From assembly GCA_023417265.1 (NCBI GenBank), contig JAEZFY010000238.1:1-14678 (forward strand): a DNA stretch of 14,678 nucleotides, in the 5' to 3' direction. Source of the DNA: Actinomycetes bacterium (GTDB taxonomy: Bacteria; Actinomycetota; Acidimicrobiia; Acidimicrobiales; Ilumatobacteraceae). Positions within the stretch are counted from its first letter, which is position 1, and every line of letters starts with the position of its first letter. The translations under genes were made by a program, and so were the position numbers. The notes under the pieces are model-generated. The model did not search any database and was not told where the DNA came from. It saw only the letters and a list, made by a program, of their open reading frames with translations. Below are positions 1 through 6,226 of the stretch, piece by piece.

Positions 1-2
1 TC

Positions 3-1721
3 GCATCGAACCTCAACGTCGCCGCCGGCGCGACGGTACCCAACCTCGTGATCGTCAAAGTCGGCGACGGCGGCAAGGTGTCGCTGTTCAACCGCTTCGG
101 CACCGTCGATCTGGTCGCCGACGTCACGGGATGGTTCCCGGACGGAGCTACGGCGAACACCACGATGACCCCGGGCACCGCGACGGTGCTCGCCGGTCCG
201 GGTGATGTGGCAGCCGCCGGACCCTCTGCGGTCGAGCTGACGACCTCCGCCGATCGGCCGACGGTCGGTGGATTCTTGGTCGTGCTCGCGCATTCGGCTG
301 TGCCGACCGGCGTGTCGGGCCGGGTCGTTGCCATCGTCGAGCACGTCGACGGGACGGCCCGGGTCGTGCTCGAGCGCGCCGACCTGCACGAGATGTTCGC
401 CGACTTGACGATCAACGGCTCCTTCGGACCGTCCGACCCGAGCCCGCTCCCGGCGCCGACCGGGGTCGCCCACGACGTCGACTGCGTCAACGCGGTGTCG
501 GCGACCACCGCGCCGACATTCGCCCTGAGCGGGTTCTCGGGCGAGTTCGACTTCGACCTGTCCGACCGGTACGCGCGCCTGCTGGGGACCGGGAACGGGT
601 CGGTGTCCTGGGCGCTGTCGGTCGCGGGTGCGTACTCGTGCAGTCTCCCGCTCGGGTCGACGCTGCTCGGGCAGATCGGCCCGATGACGCTGCTCGGGCA
701 CCTCGCGTTGGAGTTCTCCGTATCGGCAGCCATCGAGAACTCGTCCTTCAGCGGAGACATCCCGATCCGGATCGGCTTCGTCTACGACCGTGGCGACGTC
801 ACCAACCTGTCGTCGGTCGACCTGGACGGCACAGCCGAGACTGCGGGCGGCTTCTCGTCCGATGTCACGATCGGAATCAGCGCCGCGATCGAGGCGACCA
901 CTGGCGGAGTGGTCGGGGTCGAGGGCTCCATGACACCGCAGTTCGTCGCCCACTTCGCCGACCACTGCATCAGCCTCGATGGTGAGATCGGGCTCGGTCT
1001 CGCCGCCGCGGTCGGACGCTGGGGAATCGAGTGGGACTTCACCCTCGCCCAACTCACGCTCGGACCCCTCAACCTCTATCGCGACGGCTGTGACGACAAG
1101 ATGTGGACCGGCACGATCGACATCGAATACGACTTCAGCATCGAAGACTCCGAAGGGGTCGTACGCAACCACGAGAGCGGTACGGGGTCGTACGTACTGC
1201 GTCCGTCGCGCCCCGACCTGCCCGATGGATCGGGCAAGTACAACGCCCTGGTGACCGCCAGCGGAACCGAACATCGCTGGCAGACCTGCTCCGCGGGCGA
1301 CCCCACCATCTATCCGGCGTGGACCCAGACGTGGTCTGGCTCGTCGATGCGTCGCAACCACGTGTTCGCGCTGTTCCGGCACGACGAGACCGACCCGTGG
1401 ATGTTCAACCCGCACTTGGTGTTCGGCCAGCCGAACCCACTGCACGACGACCCCGTGGAATCGGGAGGGGTGACCACCACTCAGGTCGACACCTGCCCGG
1501 GGTCATCCGCGTCGCAGACCTTCGACGACACCAGCTCGCGGCTCGGCTGGACGGCGGGCCGCTCGAACGGCGCGGAACCGCTTCCCGACACGAACCCAGA
1601 CCCGGACCGGCTGGTGGGCACTGCCACGTGGGAGCTCGGGTCGAACCCGTCCCTGCTACACGATCACCGCACCTACACGTACCGCGTCACCTACGACCTC
1701 ACCCGCGTCGACGCCGAATAG
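3..1721 (+). CDS. Secreted beta-rich cell-surface protein, 5' end outside the window
   Basis: The reading frame is open from base 3 to the TAG at 1719-1721 (572 residues visible), so the gene starts upstream. The GTG at 48 is internal: it lies inside a conserved module that begins earlier (SNLNVAAGATVPNLV) and ends with LVADVTGWFP. From memory this pattern recurs in large secreted or wall-associated actinobacterial proteins. Downstream the protein is rich in short beta-prone, Ser/Thr/Gly/Asp-rich segments. Six scattered cysteines (in DCVN, YSCS, DHCI, DGCD, QTCS, DTCP contexts) suit an exported, disulfide-bonded protein. No membrane segment or sortase motif is seen near the C-terminus. It precedes the type VII locus, but the 133-nt gap with its own promoter argues against shared transcription. 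No enzymatic function is recognised; surface or adhesion-like is the safest description. Confidence 0.75.
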   Translation, partial: ASNLNVAAGATVPNLVIVKVGDGGKVSLFNRFGTVDLVADVTGWFPDGATANTTMTPGTATVLAGPGDVAAAGPSAVELTTSADRPTVGGFLVVLAHSAVPTGVSGRVVAIVEHVDGTARVVLERADLHEMFADLTINGSFGPSDPSPLPAPTGVAHDVDCVNAVSATTAPTFALSGFSGEFDFDLSDRYARLLGTGNGSVSWALSVAGAYSCSLPLGSTLLGQIGPMTLLGHLALEFSVSAAIENSSFSGDIPIRIGFVYDRGDVTNLSSVDLDGTAETAGGFSSDVTIGISAAIEATTGGVVGVEGSMTPQFVAHFADHCISLDGEIGLGLAAAVGRWGIEWDFTLAQLTLGPLNLYRDGCDDKMWTGTIDIEYDFSIEDSEGVVRNHESGTGSYVLRPSRPDLPDGSGKYNALVTASGTEHRWQTCSAGDPTIYPAWTQTWSGSSMRRNHVFALFRHDETDPWMFNPHLVFGQPNPLHDDPVESGGVTTTQVDTCPGSSASQTFDDTSSRLGWTAGRSNGAEPLPDTNPDPDRLVGTATWELGSNPSLLHDHRTYTYRVTYDLTRVDAE

Positions 1722-1755
1722 CGCCGACGCCGAGCGCCGGCGGTCCAGGCCCGCG

Positions 1756-1771
1756 TAGGGAACCCTCCCTA
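1756..1771. promoter_or_regulatory. Inverted-repeat operator, copy 1 (TAGGGA-N4-TCCCTA)
   Basis: This is a perfect inverted repeat with 6-bp arms and a 4-bp centre (ACCC). It directly abuts the predicted -35 at 1772. The same site, differing at one central base, lies at 4589-4604 in front of the second substrate gene with identical spacing to its promoter. The position just upstream of -35 is typical for an activator, though repression is possible. The cognate regulator is unknown and is not encoded in the window. Confidence 0.7.
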
Positions 1772-1800
1772 TTTCGCCGCGGTTGGCGGTTCCGTACCGT
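1772..1800 (+). promoter_or_regulatory. Promoter P1 of the WXG100-like operon
   Basis: The -35-like hexamer TTTCGC (1772-1777), a 17-bp spacer and the -10 TACCGT (1795-1800, fitting TAnnnT) match the copy at 4605-4633 element for element. The predicted transcription start is near 1807, giving a leader of about 48 nt before the ATG at 1855. Conserved sequence extends around the -10 as CGTACSGTGG, whereas most of the spacer has diverged, which supports function. An ECF-type reading (GGAAC-N18-GTT) is possible here but fails in the second copy. Confidence 0.6.
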
Positions 1801-1843
1801 GGTGCTTGTCAACCACCCCCGGCTCACCGAGCCGACTGCTCCC

Positions 1844-1850
1844 AAGGAGG
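1844..1850 (+). promoter_or_regulatory. Strong Shine-Dalgarno site AAGGAGG
   Basis: A full consensus AAGGAGG sits 4 nt before the ATG at 1855. It fixes the start of the first WXG100-like gene there, not at the in-frame ATG at 1783, which lies inside the promoter. It is the strongest ribosome binding site I saw in the window and suggests high expression of this small protein. Confidence 0.85.
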
Positions 1851-1854
1851 CACC

Positions 1855-2145
1855 ATGAGCGGTGAAATCAAGCTCCGTCCGGACGAGGCTCGCGCCCACG
1901 CTCAGGACGTCCGCGACTCGAAGGCCGACGCCTACGAGATCCTCAACTCGCTGCGCACGCGCATGAACAACCTGACCGACGACTTCACCGGCAAGACGCA
2001 GGACGCGTTCATCACCAAGCTCGACGAGTGCAAGACGTCGCTCGACGATCTGCTCGAGTCGCTCGACGGGCTCGGCCAGTTCCTGGGCACCGCCGCCGAC
2101 ACGATCGAGCAGCTCGACACCGACCTGGCCAGCCAGCTGGGCTGA
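1855..2145 (+). CDS. WXG100-like (EsxA-type) small secreted protein
   Basis: This is a 96-aa, highly charged, all-helical protein with the helix-turn-helix hairpin layout and length of the WXG100 family, whose members are exported as dimers by type VII secretion. Two helices (about residues 9-40 and 50-93) flank a turn, DDFTGK, at 42-47, so the family W-x-G is replaced by F-x-G (F44, G46). There is no signal peptide. I do not see a canonical C-terminal YxxxD/E export motif. The start is set by the AAGGAGG at 1844-1850. It is the first gene of the operon driven by P1 and lies 4 nt before a second protein of similar size and the same DDFxGK turn, as expected for a secreted pair. Family assignment rests on size, fold pattern and context. 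Confidence 0.8.
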   Translation: MSGEIKLRPDEARAHAQDVRDSKADAYEILNSLRTRMNNLTDDFTGKTQDAFITKLDECKTSLDDLLESLDGLGQFLGTAADTIEQLDTDLASQLG

Positions 2146-2149
2146 CGTC

Positions 2150-2431
2150 ATGGCCGGGCGCGACGAGATCGTCATCGTCTACGCCTACCTCGACGCGCTC
2201 GAAGCCAACGCCCGCAACACGGCCGAGGCACTCGCCAGCTCGTCCGAGATGGTGCACCTGGACTTCGACGGCAACGACGAGATCAACAACGCCTACGACG
2301 ACTTCCTCGGCAAGTGGGACAAGCATCGCGGTGACCTCCACACGGGGGTCACCGCGGCTGCCGACGCCTTCAAGGTCGTCTGTGAGGCCTTCTGCGCGGC
2401 CGAGGACGAGCTGTGCGCAGCGCTCGAGTAG
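2150..2431 (+). CDS. Second WXG100-like small protein, likely partner of the first
   Basis: This is a 93-aa helical protein. Helix 1 (about 8-32) and helix 2 (about 56-92) flank a turn containing YDDFLGKWDKHR (49-60), which aligns with DDFTGK in the preceding protein. The tryptophan (W56) falls two residues after the glycine rather than two before it. Three cysteines, C78, C82 and C89, are spaced i, i+4, i+11 and would line one face of the C-terminal helix. There is no signal peptide. The gap to the upstream gene is 4 nt and no strong ribosome site precedes it, so it is probably translationally coupled and co-expressed one-to-one. Likely role: the second subunit of a WXG100-type heterodimer exported by the EccC/EssC-like motor downstream. 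This is inferred from position and shape; sequence identity to known families is weak. Confidence 0.72.
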   Translation: MAGRDEIVIVYAYLDALEANARNTAEALASSSEMVHLDFDGNDEINNAYDDFLGKWDKHRGDLHTGVTAAADAFKVVCEAFCAAEDELCAALE

Positions 2432-2450
2432 CCACTGAGGGGTGACCGCG

Positions 2451-4421
2451 GTGACCTGGGACACGATCTTCCCCGACCTCGCCGCAACCCCACTACGCGG
2501 CCGGCCCGCCGACTTCGAGACGGCGTCGGGCGAGACCCGCCGCGTGCACACCGCCAGCATCACCGTCCAGACGCAATTCGCGCGGATCCGTGACGGGCAG
2601 ATCGACGAGCTGCGCGGTGGCGCAGCCACCGGCCTCGCCGACGTCGTCGACGGCGTCGACCGGCGGCTTGCCGACCTGCCACCGGTGTTCGGTGGCCTCC
2701 ACGAAGTGTTCGCCGACCACGCCGAACGGCTCCGCGAGCTCGACGGTGAGGTTTCCCGAGCACTCGCCCGAGCGCGCACCCACTGGGCGGCCCACCGCGA
2801 CGCCGTCCAGCGCCACGCCACCGAGCGCGGAGCGCTCGCCGCGATCGAGGCCCAACTCGAGTCCGTGCGGCGCTCCGCCGCCACCTCGGTCGACGGGGCC
2901 GACGTGGAGGCACTGATCGACGAGCTCGAAGCCGGCTGGCGGCGCCAGCGCGACACCGTCGGCATCTGGCGCGACCGGGTCGACACGGCCATCGACGAAC
3001 TCGCCGCGAGCCGCCGCGAGTACCTCCGGTTCGCCGATCGCGAGGCCGAGCTGATCGGCACCACGGCGGCCGCGCTGCGGGCGATCGACCTCGCTGCGCT
3101 CGCCGACCCGTCCGGGCTCAGCGCCTTGATCGACGCCACGCTCGGCGCCCTCTTCAGCGTCGGGGTGATGGTGCTCGACGCGCTGACCGACGTCGCGATC
3201 GAACAGTTGGCCGCCCTCGCCGGAGCGATCCTCACGGTCGCCGAGGCGGTCTTCGTCGAGAGCCTGCGCCTGCTCGCACTGGCCCTGAAGGGCGTCCTCC
3301 ACACGCTCGCCACACTGGTCGTGCTGGTCCTGGTTCAGGTCGCGCTGGTGGCGGGCCTGTTCGCGCTGGCCGTGTTCGCCGCCCTGCCCCCGCACCTCAA
3401 GGCCCGCGTGATCAGTGCCGTGGCGGGCTTCGTCAGCGACCTGCTCCGGGTACCGCGCGACGGTGATCCGGGCGGCACGTACGAGGCCACCGTCGAAGGT
3501 GTGTGGGCCGACGGGTCGGCGCCGGGCCTCGCCGAGGACGGGCGCGCCGCACTCGTCGGAGCGCTCGACCTGACCGCCAACGGTGCCGTCGTCGATCCCG
3601 ACGAGTTCGCCCTCGTGCAACTCGAGAACGGGAAGTACATCATCGTGCTGCCGGGCGTCACCGACCTGAGCAACCCTCGGCTCGGCCTGAACCCGCACAA
3701 CCGCACGGTCCGCGACGTCGACCAGCACGCCCTGCCGTCGAGCACGAGCATCGGCATGGACGACAACCTGTACGCCCAGATGGTCGCCGAGGCGATGCGC
3801 CGTCACGGGGTGCCACCCGGCAGCGAGGTCATGATCGTCGGCCACAGCTTCGGAGCCGACACCGCGCTCGACCTGGCCGCCGACCCGCGATTCAACGGCC
3901 CGGGCGCCTACACCGTCACCCATGTCGCCGCCGCCGCGTACCACTCGGGCCCGCAGCTGCGCCACGTGCCGGCCGGCACCGAAGTGCTCGTCCTGCAGAA
4001 CAACCAGGACGTACCGGTCCAGGTCGAGAACTTCGGGTATCACCCGGTCGGGCTGGTCGACAGCTTCGACGACGCCCTCGACCGCTTCATCGCTCGGGAT
4101 CCCGCAGGTGGCTTCGCCGAGCTGACCGACACCGGGCGGCACGCTTCGGGCCTCGTCGTCGACGGCGTCGCCGTGCGCTCCGGCGTTTCCCCGATCGCCG
4201 ACACACAACGGCCCGGCGTGCACCAACCGCGTCCCGACCAGGTGGTGTCGGTGTTCGCCGGCGGGTCCACCGGAGCCGGCCACGCCCAGTCGAACTACAC
4301 CGACTACCTCACCACCCACACCAGCAGGCCGGTCGCCGGCTTCGAACACTCCGTGGGCGCTTCGGGATACGGCGCCCCCGGGCAGATCGTCACGATCGAC
4401 GTCTCGATCCCCGCACGGTGA
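2451..4421 (+). CDS. T7SS-type substrate with C-terminal alpha/beta-hydrolase (lipase-like) domain
   Basis: I chose the GTG at 2451 because GAGGGG (2437-2442) lies 8 nt upstream; the GTG at 2442 overlaps that site and would add three residues. Length is 656 aa. Residues 1 to about 240 are a helical, coiled-coil-rich domain opening WDTIFPDL..PLRGR, clearly homologous to the N-terminus of the protein at 4640-6226. It resembles the long helical secretion domains of T7SS-exported toxins. A strongly hydrophobic stretch follows (about 284-310). From about 345 the chain has hydrolase features: a strand into VLPGVTDLS, the nucleophile elbow G464-H-S466-F-G468, a candidate acid D520 (NNQDVP) and a candidate histidine H611 (GAGHAQSNY). 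Predicted role: secreted esterase, lipase or phospholipase effector. The substrate is unknown. A housekeeping lipid hydrolase is the alternative, but the N-terminal domain and neighbours favour an exported effector. Confidence 0.8.
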   Translation: MTWDTIFPDLAATPLRGRPADFETASGETRRVHTASITVQTQFARIRDGQIDELRGGAATGLADVVDGVDRRLADLPPVFGGLHEVFADHAERLRELDGEVSRALARARTHWAAHRDAVQRHATERGALAAIEAQLESVRRSAATSVDGADVEALIDELEAGWRRQRDTVGIWRDRVDTAIDELAASRREYLRFADREAELIGTTAAALRAIDLAALADPSGLSALIDATLGALFSVGVMVLDALTDVAIEQLAALAGAILTVAEAVFVESLRLLALALKGVLHTLATLVVLVLVQVALVAGLFALAVFAALPPHLKARVISAVAGFVSDLLRVPRDGDPGGTYEATVEGVWADGSAPGLAEDGRAALVGALDLTANGAVVDPDEFALVQLENGKYIIVLPGVTDLSNPRLGLNPHNRTVRDVDQHALPSSTSIGMDDNLYAQMVAEAMRRHGVPPGSEVMIVGHSFGADTALDLAADPRFNGPGAYTVTHVAAAAYHSGPQLRHVPAGTEVLVLQNNQDVPVQVENFGYHPVGLVDSFDDALDRFIARDPAGGFAELTDTGRHASGLVVDGVAVRSGVSPIADTQRPGVHQPRPDQVVSVFAGGSTGAGHAQSNYTDYLTTHTSRPVAGFEHSVGASGYGAPGQIVTIDVSIPAR

Positions 4422-4425
4422 GGCG

Positions 4426-4659
4426 ATGGCGACCGCGTCCGGCCGTGCGGCGACCCTCCCCATCCTGAATCGGATCGCCCACGAGGCACGCGCGATCGCC
4501 CGCTTCCGGCAGGGCGCGACCGACCTCGACCGGGCGGTCTACCACGTCGTCGCCGCCGACCCGCCCACGGTGCTGCGCCGGGAACCGATAGGGAACCGTC
4601 CCTATTTCGGTCGGCCACGCTGGCGCGTACGGTGGCACCATGGCGATCCCCCCCGATGA
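4426..4659 (+). CDS. Small hypothetical protein downstream of the lipase-like effector
   Basis: This 77-aa ORF starts 4 nt after the effector stop codon and ends 20 nt inside the next gene. Its first ~54 codons have the strong G/C third-position bias of genuine local genes and encode a helix-prone, Arg/Ala-rich segment (residues 8-45). The last ~20 codons run through the operator and promoter P2 (4589-4633) and lose that bias, giving a basic Trp/Arg/Pro-rich tail. No domain is recognised and there is no signal peptide or membrane segment. Its place right behind a putative toxin would suit an immunity or chaperone protein, but that is positional inference only. It may also be non-coding. Confidence 0.45.
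   Translation: MATASGRAATLPILNRIAHEARAIARFRQGATDLDRAVYHVVAADPPTVLRREPIGNRPYFGRPRWRVRWHHGDPPR
4580..4598 (+). repeat. Tandem GGGAACCG half-sites at promoter P2
   Basis: GGGAACCG occurs at 4580-4587 and again at 4591-4598, 11 bp apart, about one helical turn. The second copy forms the left arm and centre of the operator at 4589-4604. The first has no partner arm. The upstream copy is absent at P1, so P2 may bind one more regulator subunit. Confidence 0.4.
4589..4604. promoter_or_regulatory. Inverted-repeat operator, copy 2 (TAGGGA-N4-TCCCTA)
   Basis: This perfect 6-bp-arm inverted repeat has centre ACCG and differs from the copy at 1756-1771 at one central base only. It abuts the -35 of P2 exactly as copy 1 abuts P1. 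It lies inside the 3' part of the small ORF 4426-4659. Confidence 0.7.
4605..4633 (+). promoter_or_regulatory. Promoter P2, predicted leaderless start of the second substrate gene
   Basis: TTTCGG (4605-4610), a 17-bp spacer and TACGGT (4628-4633) repeat the architecture of P1. The ATG at 4640 begins 6 nt after the -10, at the expected transcription start, so the mRNA should be leaderless, a common mode in actinomycetes. No Shine-Dalgarno sequence is needed or evident. Confidence 0.62.
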
Positions 4660-6226
4660 CCGCCGTGGAGGCGGCACCCCCCAACTCGGCTGGGACGAGA
4701 TCTTCCCGGGTGTCGACCCGCGGCCCCTGCGCGGCCGTTCGTACCAGTTCTCGGCGGCGGCCACCGAGTGCCGCAACCTCAAGGAGTCGATGGAGTTCTG
4801 CAGCACCGAGTTCCGGCGGCTCACCGGCGACGACGGTCTGCGCGAACTCGACAGCTCGTCCACCGACGCCCTGGCCCATCTCGTCGACCAGCTCGACGGC
4901 TCGTTCCACGACCTCCCCCCGGTGTTCGCCAGCCTCGCATCGGCGTTCTCGCACCATCACACCCGGCTCTCCGATCTCGAAACCGAGGCAGCCGCGGCGC
5001 TCGCCCGGGCGAACACGCGCTGGCGCGCCCTGCAGACGGCCCGCGACGATTTCGCCGAGGCCGACGGTGCGCTGACCGCGATCAACGCCCAGATCGCCAG
5101 CCTGCAAGGCGCCACCGACGAGGCCTCGGCCGCACAACTCGAGGAGCTCCAGGGCCAGCTTCCTGCGCTGCAGTCGGCGCGCGGCGGCAAGTCGTCGGCC
5201 GTCACCGACGCGGAGGGCGATCTGGACGACTCGCGTACCGAGTACCGCGCGTTCGCGACGGCGGAGTCCGAGCTGGTCGGCGAGACCCGCCAGGCGATCA
5301 AGGACATCGATCTCAAGGACCTCGAGGACCCCGGCTGGCTGGAGGACAAGCTCCGCGACATCGGTGAGTTCTTCACCGACATCGCCGACAACCTGGCGAA
5401 GGCGTTCGAAGCGCTGATCAACGGTGAATTCCTCGATGCCCTGCACCACCTCTCCGACGCCCTCAACGGGATCCTCATGGCGCTCGCCGTGATCGTGATC
5501 GCGGTCGTCGTCGTGATCGCCGTGTTCGCCACCGGTGGCGCCGCGCTGGCGCTGCTGGCCGCGATCGCCACCGGGCTCGCCGTGCTCAAGCTCGGCATCG
5601 ACGCGATCCTCGCCGGCACCGCCCACCCGCACCCCGAAACCGGCCAGCCCAAGACGTGGGGCGAGGTGCTGATCGACTTCGCCCTGCTGGTCGTGCCGAT
5701 CCCCGGCAGCCGGGTACTCAGCCGGGCGCTCACCCGGCGCCTGCTCAGCCGCGTTCCCCCGGCCGGCTACACGTCGGTCCGGGCGGGCCGTACGTACCGC
5801 CAGAACGAGCGCATCATCGCCGCTGCCGAGCGCGGCACGGGCATGGGGTCGCGCGCCAACGGCGACCGCCTGACCGCCCGGCAGGTGCGCGAACGGGCCA
5901 TCGCCGCACGCCAGTACAACGCGCAGTACGAGGCCGCCCACGCCACCCACAACGCCAACGTCAGCAACGCCGTCGAGACCGGCCACGGGGCCAACGCGAC
6001 GATGACGGAGGCCGGCGTCGACCTCGTCGCCGAGGGCGCCAAGCCGTCCGGTGAAGCCGACCGGTTCGGCACCGGCGACGTGCAGGGTGTCGCCGACAAC
6101 GCCGCCGTGCAAGAGGGTGCCCGGCGCCACGTCGATCGGTGCCGGCGCGCCATGAACGGCTACGCCAACAGCGGGCCGAGCGGTCGCCCCGGCACGCCGC
6201 ACGTCTGTCTGGTGGCCGCACCGTGA
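4640..6226 (+). CDS. T7SS-type substrate paralogue with unrecognised C-terminal domain
   Basis: The protein is 528 aa, starting at the ATG placed 6 nt after the P2 -10. Residues 18 to about 235 are homologous to the N-terminal domain of the lipase-like protein. Shared features are WDEIFP..PLRGR, DLPPVFASL, ALARANTRW and the SRTEY..F..ESELVG block, followed by IDL..LEDP. Coiled-coil helices dominate. A long hydrophobic stretch (about 280-325) could form one or two membrane-inserting helices. The C-terminal ~200 residues (from AHPHPETG) contain a short hydrophobic segment (LIDFALLVVPIPG), then a basic region and a Ala/Asn/His-rich region. I recognise no catalytic motif. The frame ends in GTGA shared with the next gene. 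By analogy with the paralogue it is a probable exported effector or structural substrate; a membrane-bound accessory is the alternative. Confidence 0.78.
   Translation: MAIPPDDRRGGGTPQLGWDEIFPGVDPRPLRGRSYQFSAAATECRNLKESMEFCSTEFRRLTGDDGLRELDSSSTDALAHLVDQLDGSFHDLPPVFASLASAFSHHHTRLSDLETEAAAALARANTRWRALQTARDDFAEADGALTAINAQIASLQGATDEASAAQLEELQGQLPALQSARGGKSSAVTDAEGDLDDSRTEYRAFATAESELVGETRQAIKDIDLKDLEDPGWLEDKLRDIGEFFTDIADNLAKAFEALINGEFLDALHHLSDALNGILMALAVIVIAVVVVIAVFATGGAALALLAAIATGLAVLKLGIDAILAGTAHPHPETGQPKTWGEVLIDFALLVVPIPGSRVLSRALTRRLLSRVPPAGYTSVRAGRTYRQNERIIAAAERGTGMGSRANGDRLTARQVRERAIAARQYNAQYEAAHATHNANVSNAVETGHGANATMTEAGVDLVAEGAKPSGEADRFGTGDVQGVADNAAVQEGARRHVDRCRRAMNGYANSGPSGRPGTPHVCLVAAP

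Noticed and set aside
1728..1742. Hairpin CGCCG-N5-CGGCG after the first gene as a terminator
   Set aside because: The 5-bp stem with no T-tract is too weak and too easily found by chance in this GC-rich sequence.
1759..1784. SigR-type promoter GGAAC-N18-GTT within P1
   Set aside because: The spacing fits the SigR consensus, and a SigR gene is nearby, but the matching position in P2 reads CCA instead of GTT. The element shared by both copies is TTTCGS-N17-TACSGT.
1783..1854. Longer WXG100-like protein starting at ATG 1783
   Set aside because: This start lies between the -35 and -10 of P1, has no ribosome site, and the perfect AAGGAGG marks 1855.
2493..6202. Very long reverse-strand open frames (2493-4463, 4304-6202) opposite the substrate genes
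   Set aside because: They mirror strongly supported + strand genes, have low-complexity Arg/Gly/Val-rich translations and no recognisable domain. Such antisense openness is expected at this GC content.
6139..6222. Longer LpqN-like protein starting at ATG 6139
   Set aside because: The extra 28 residues overlap the end of the previous gene and are Arg-rich out-of-frame translation; the GTGA overlap at 6223 is the natural start.
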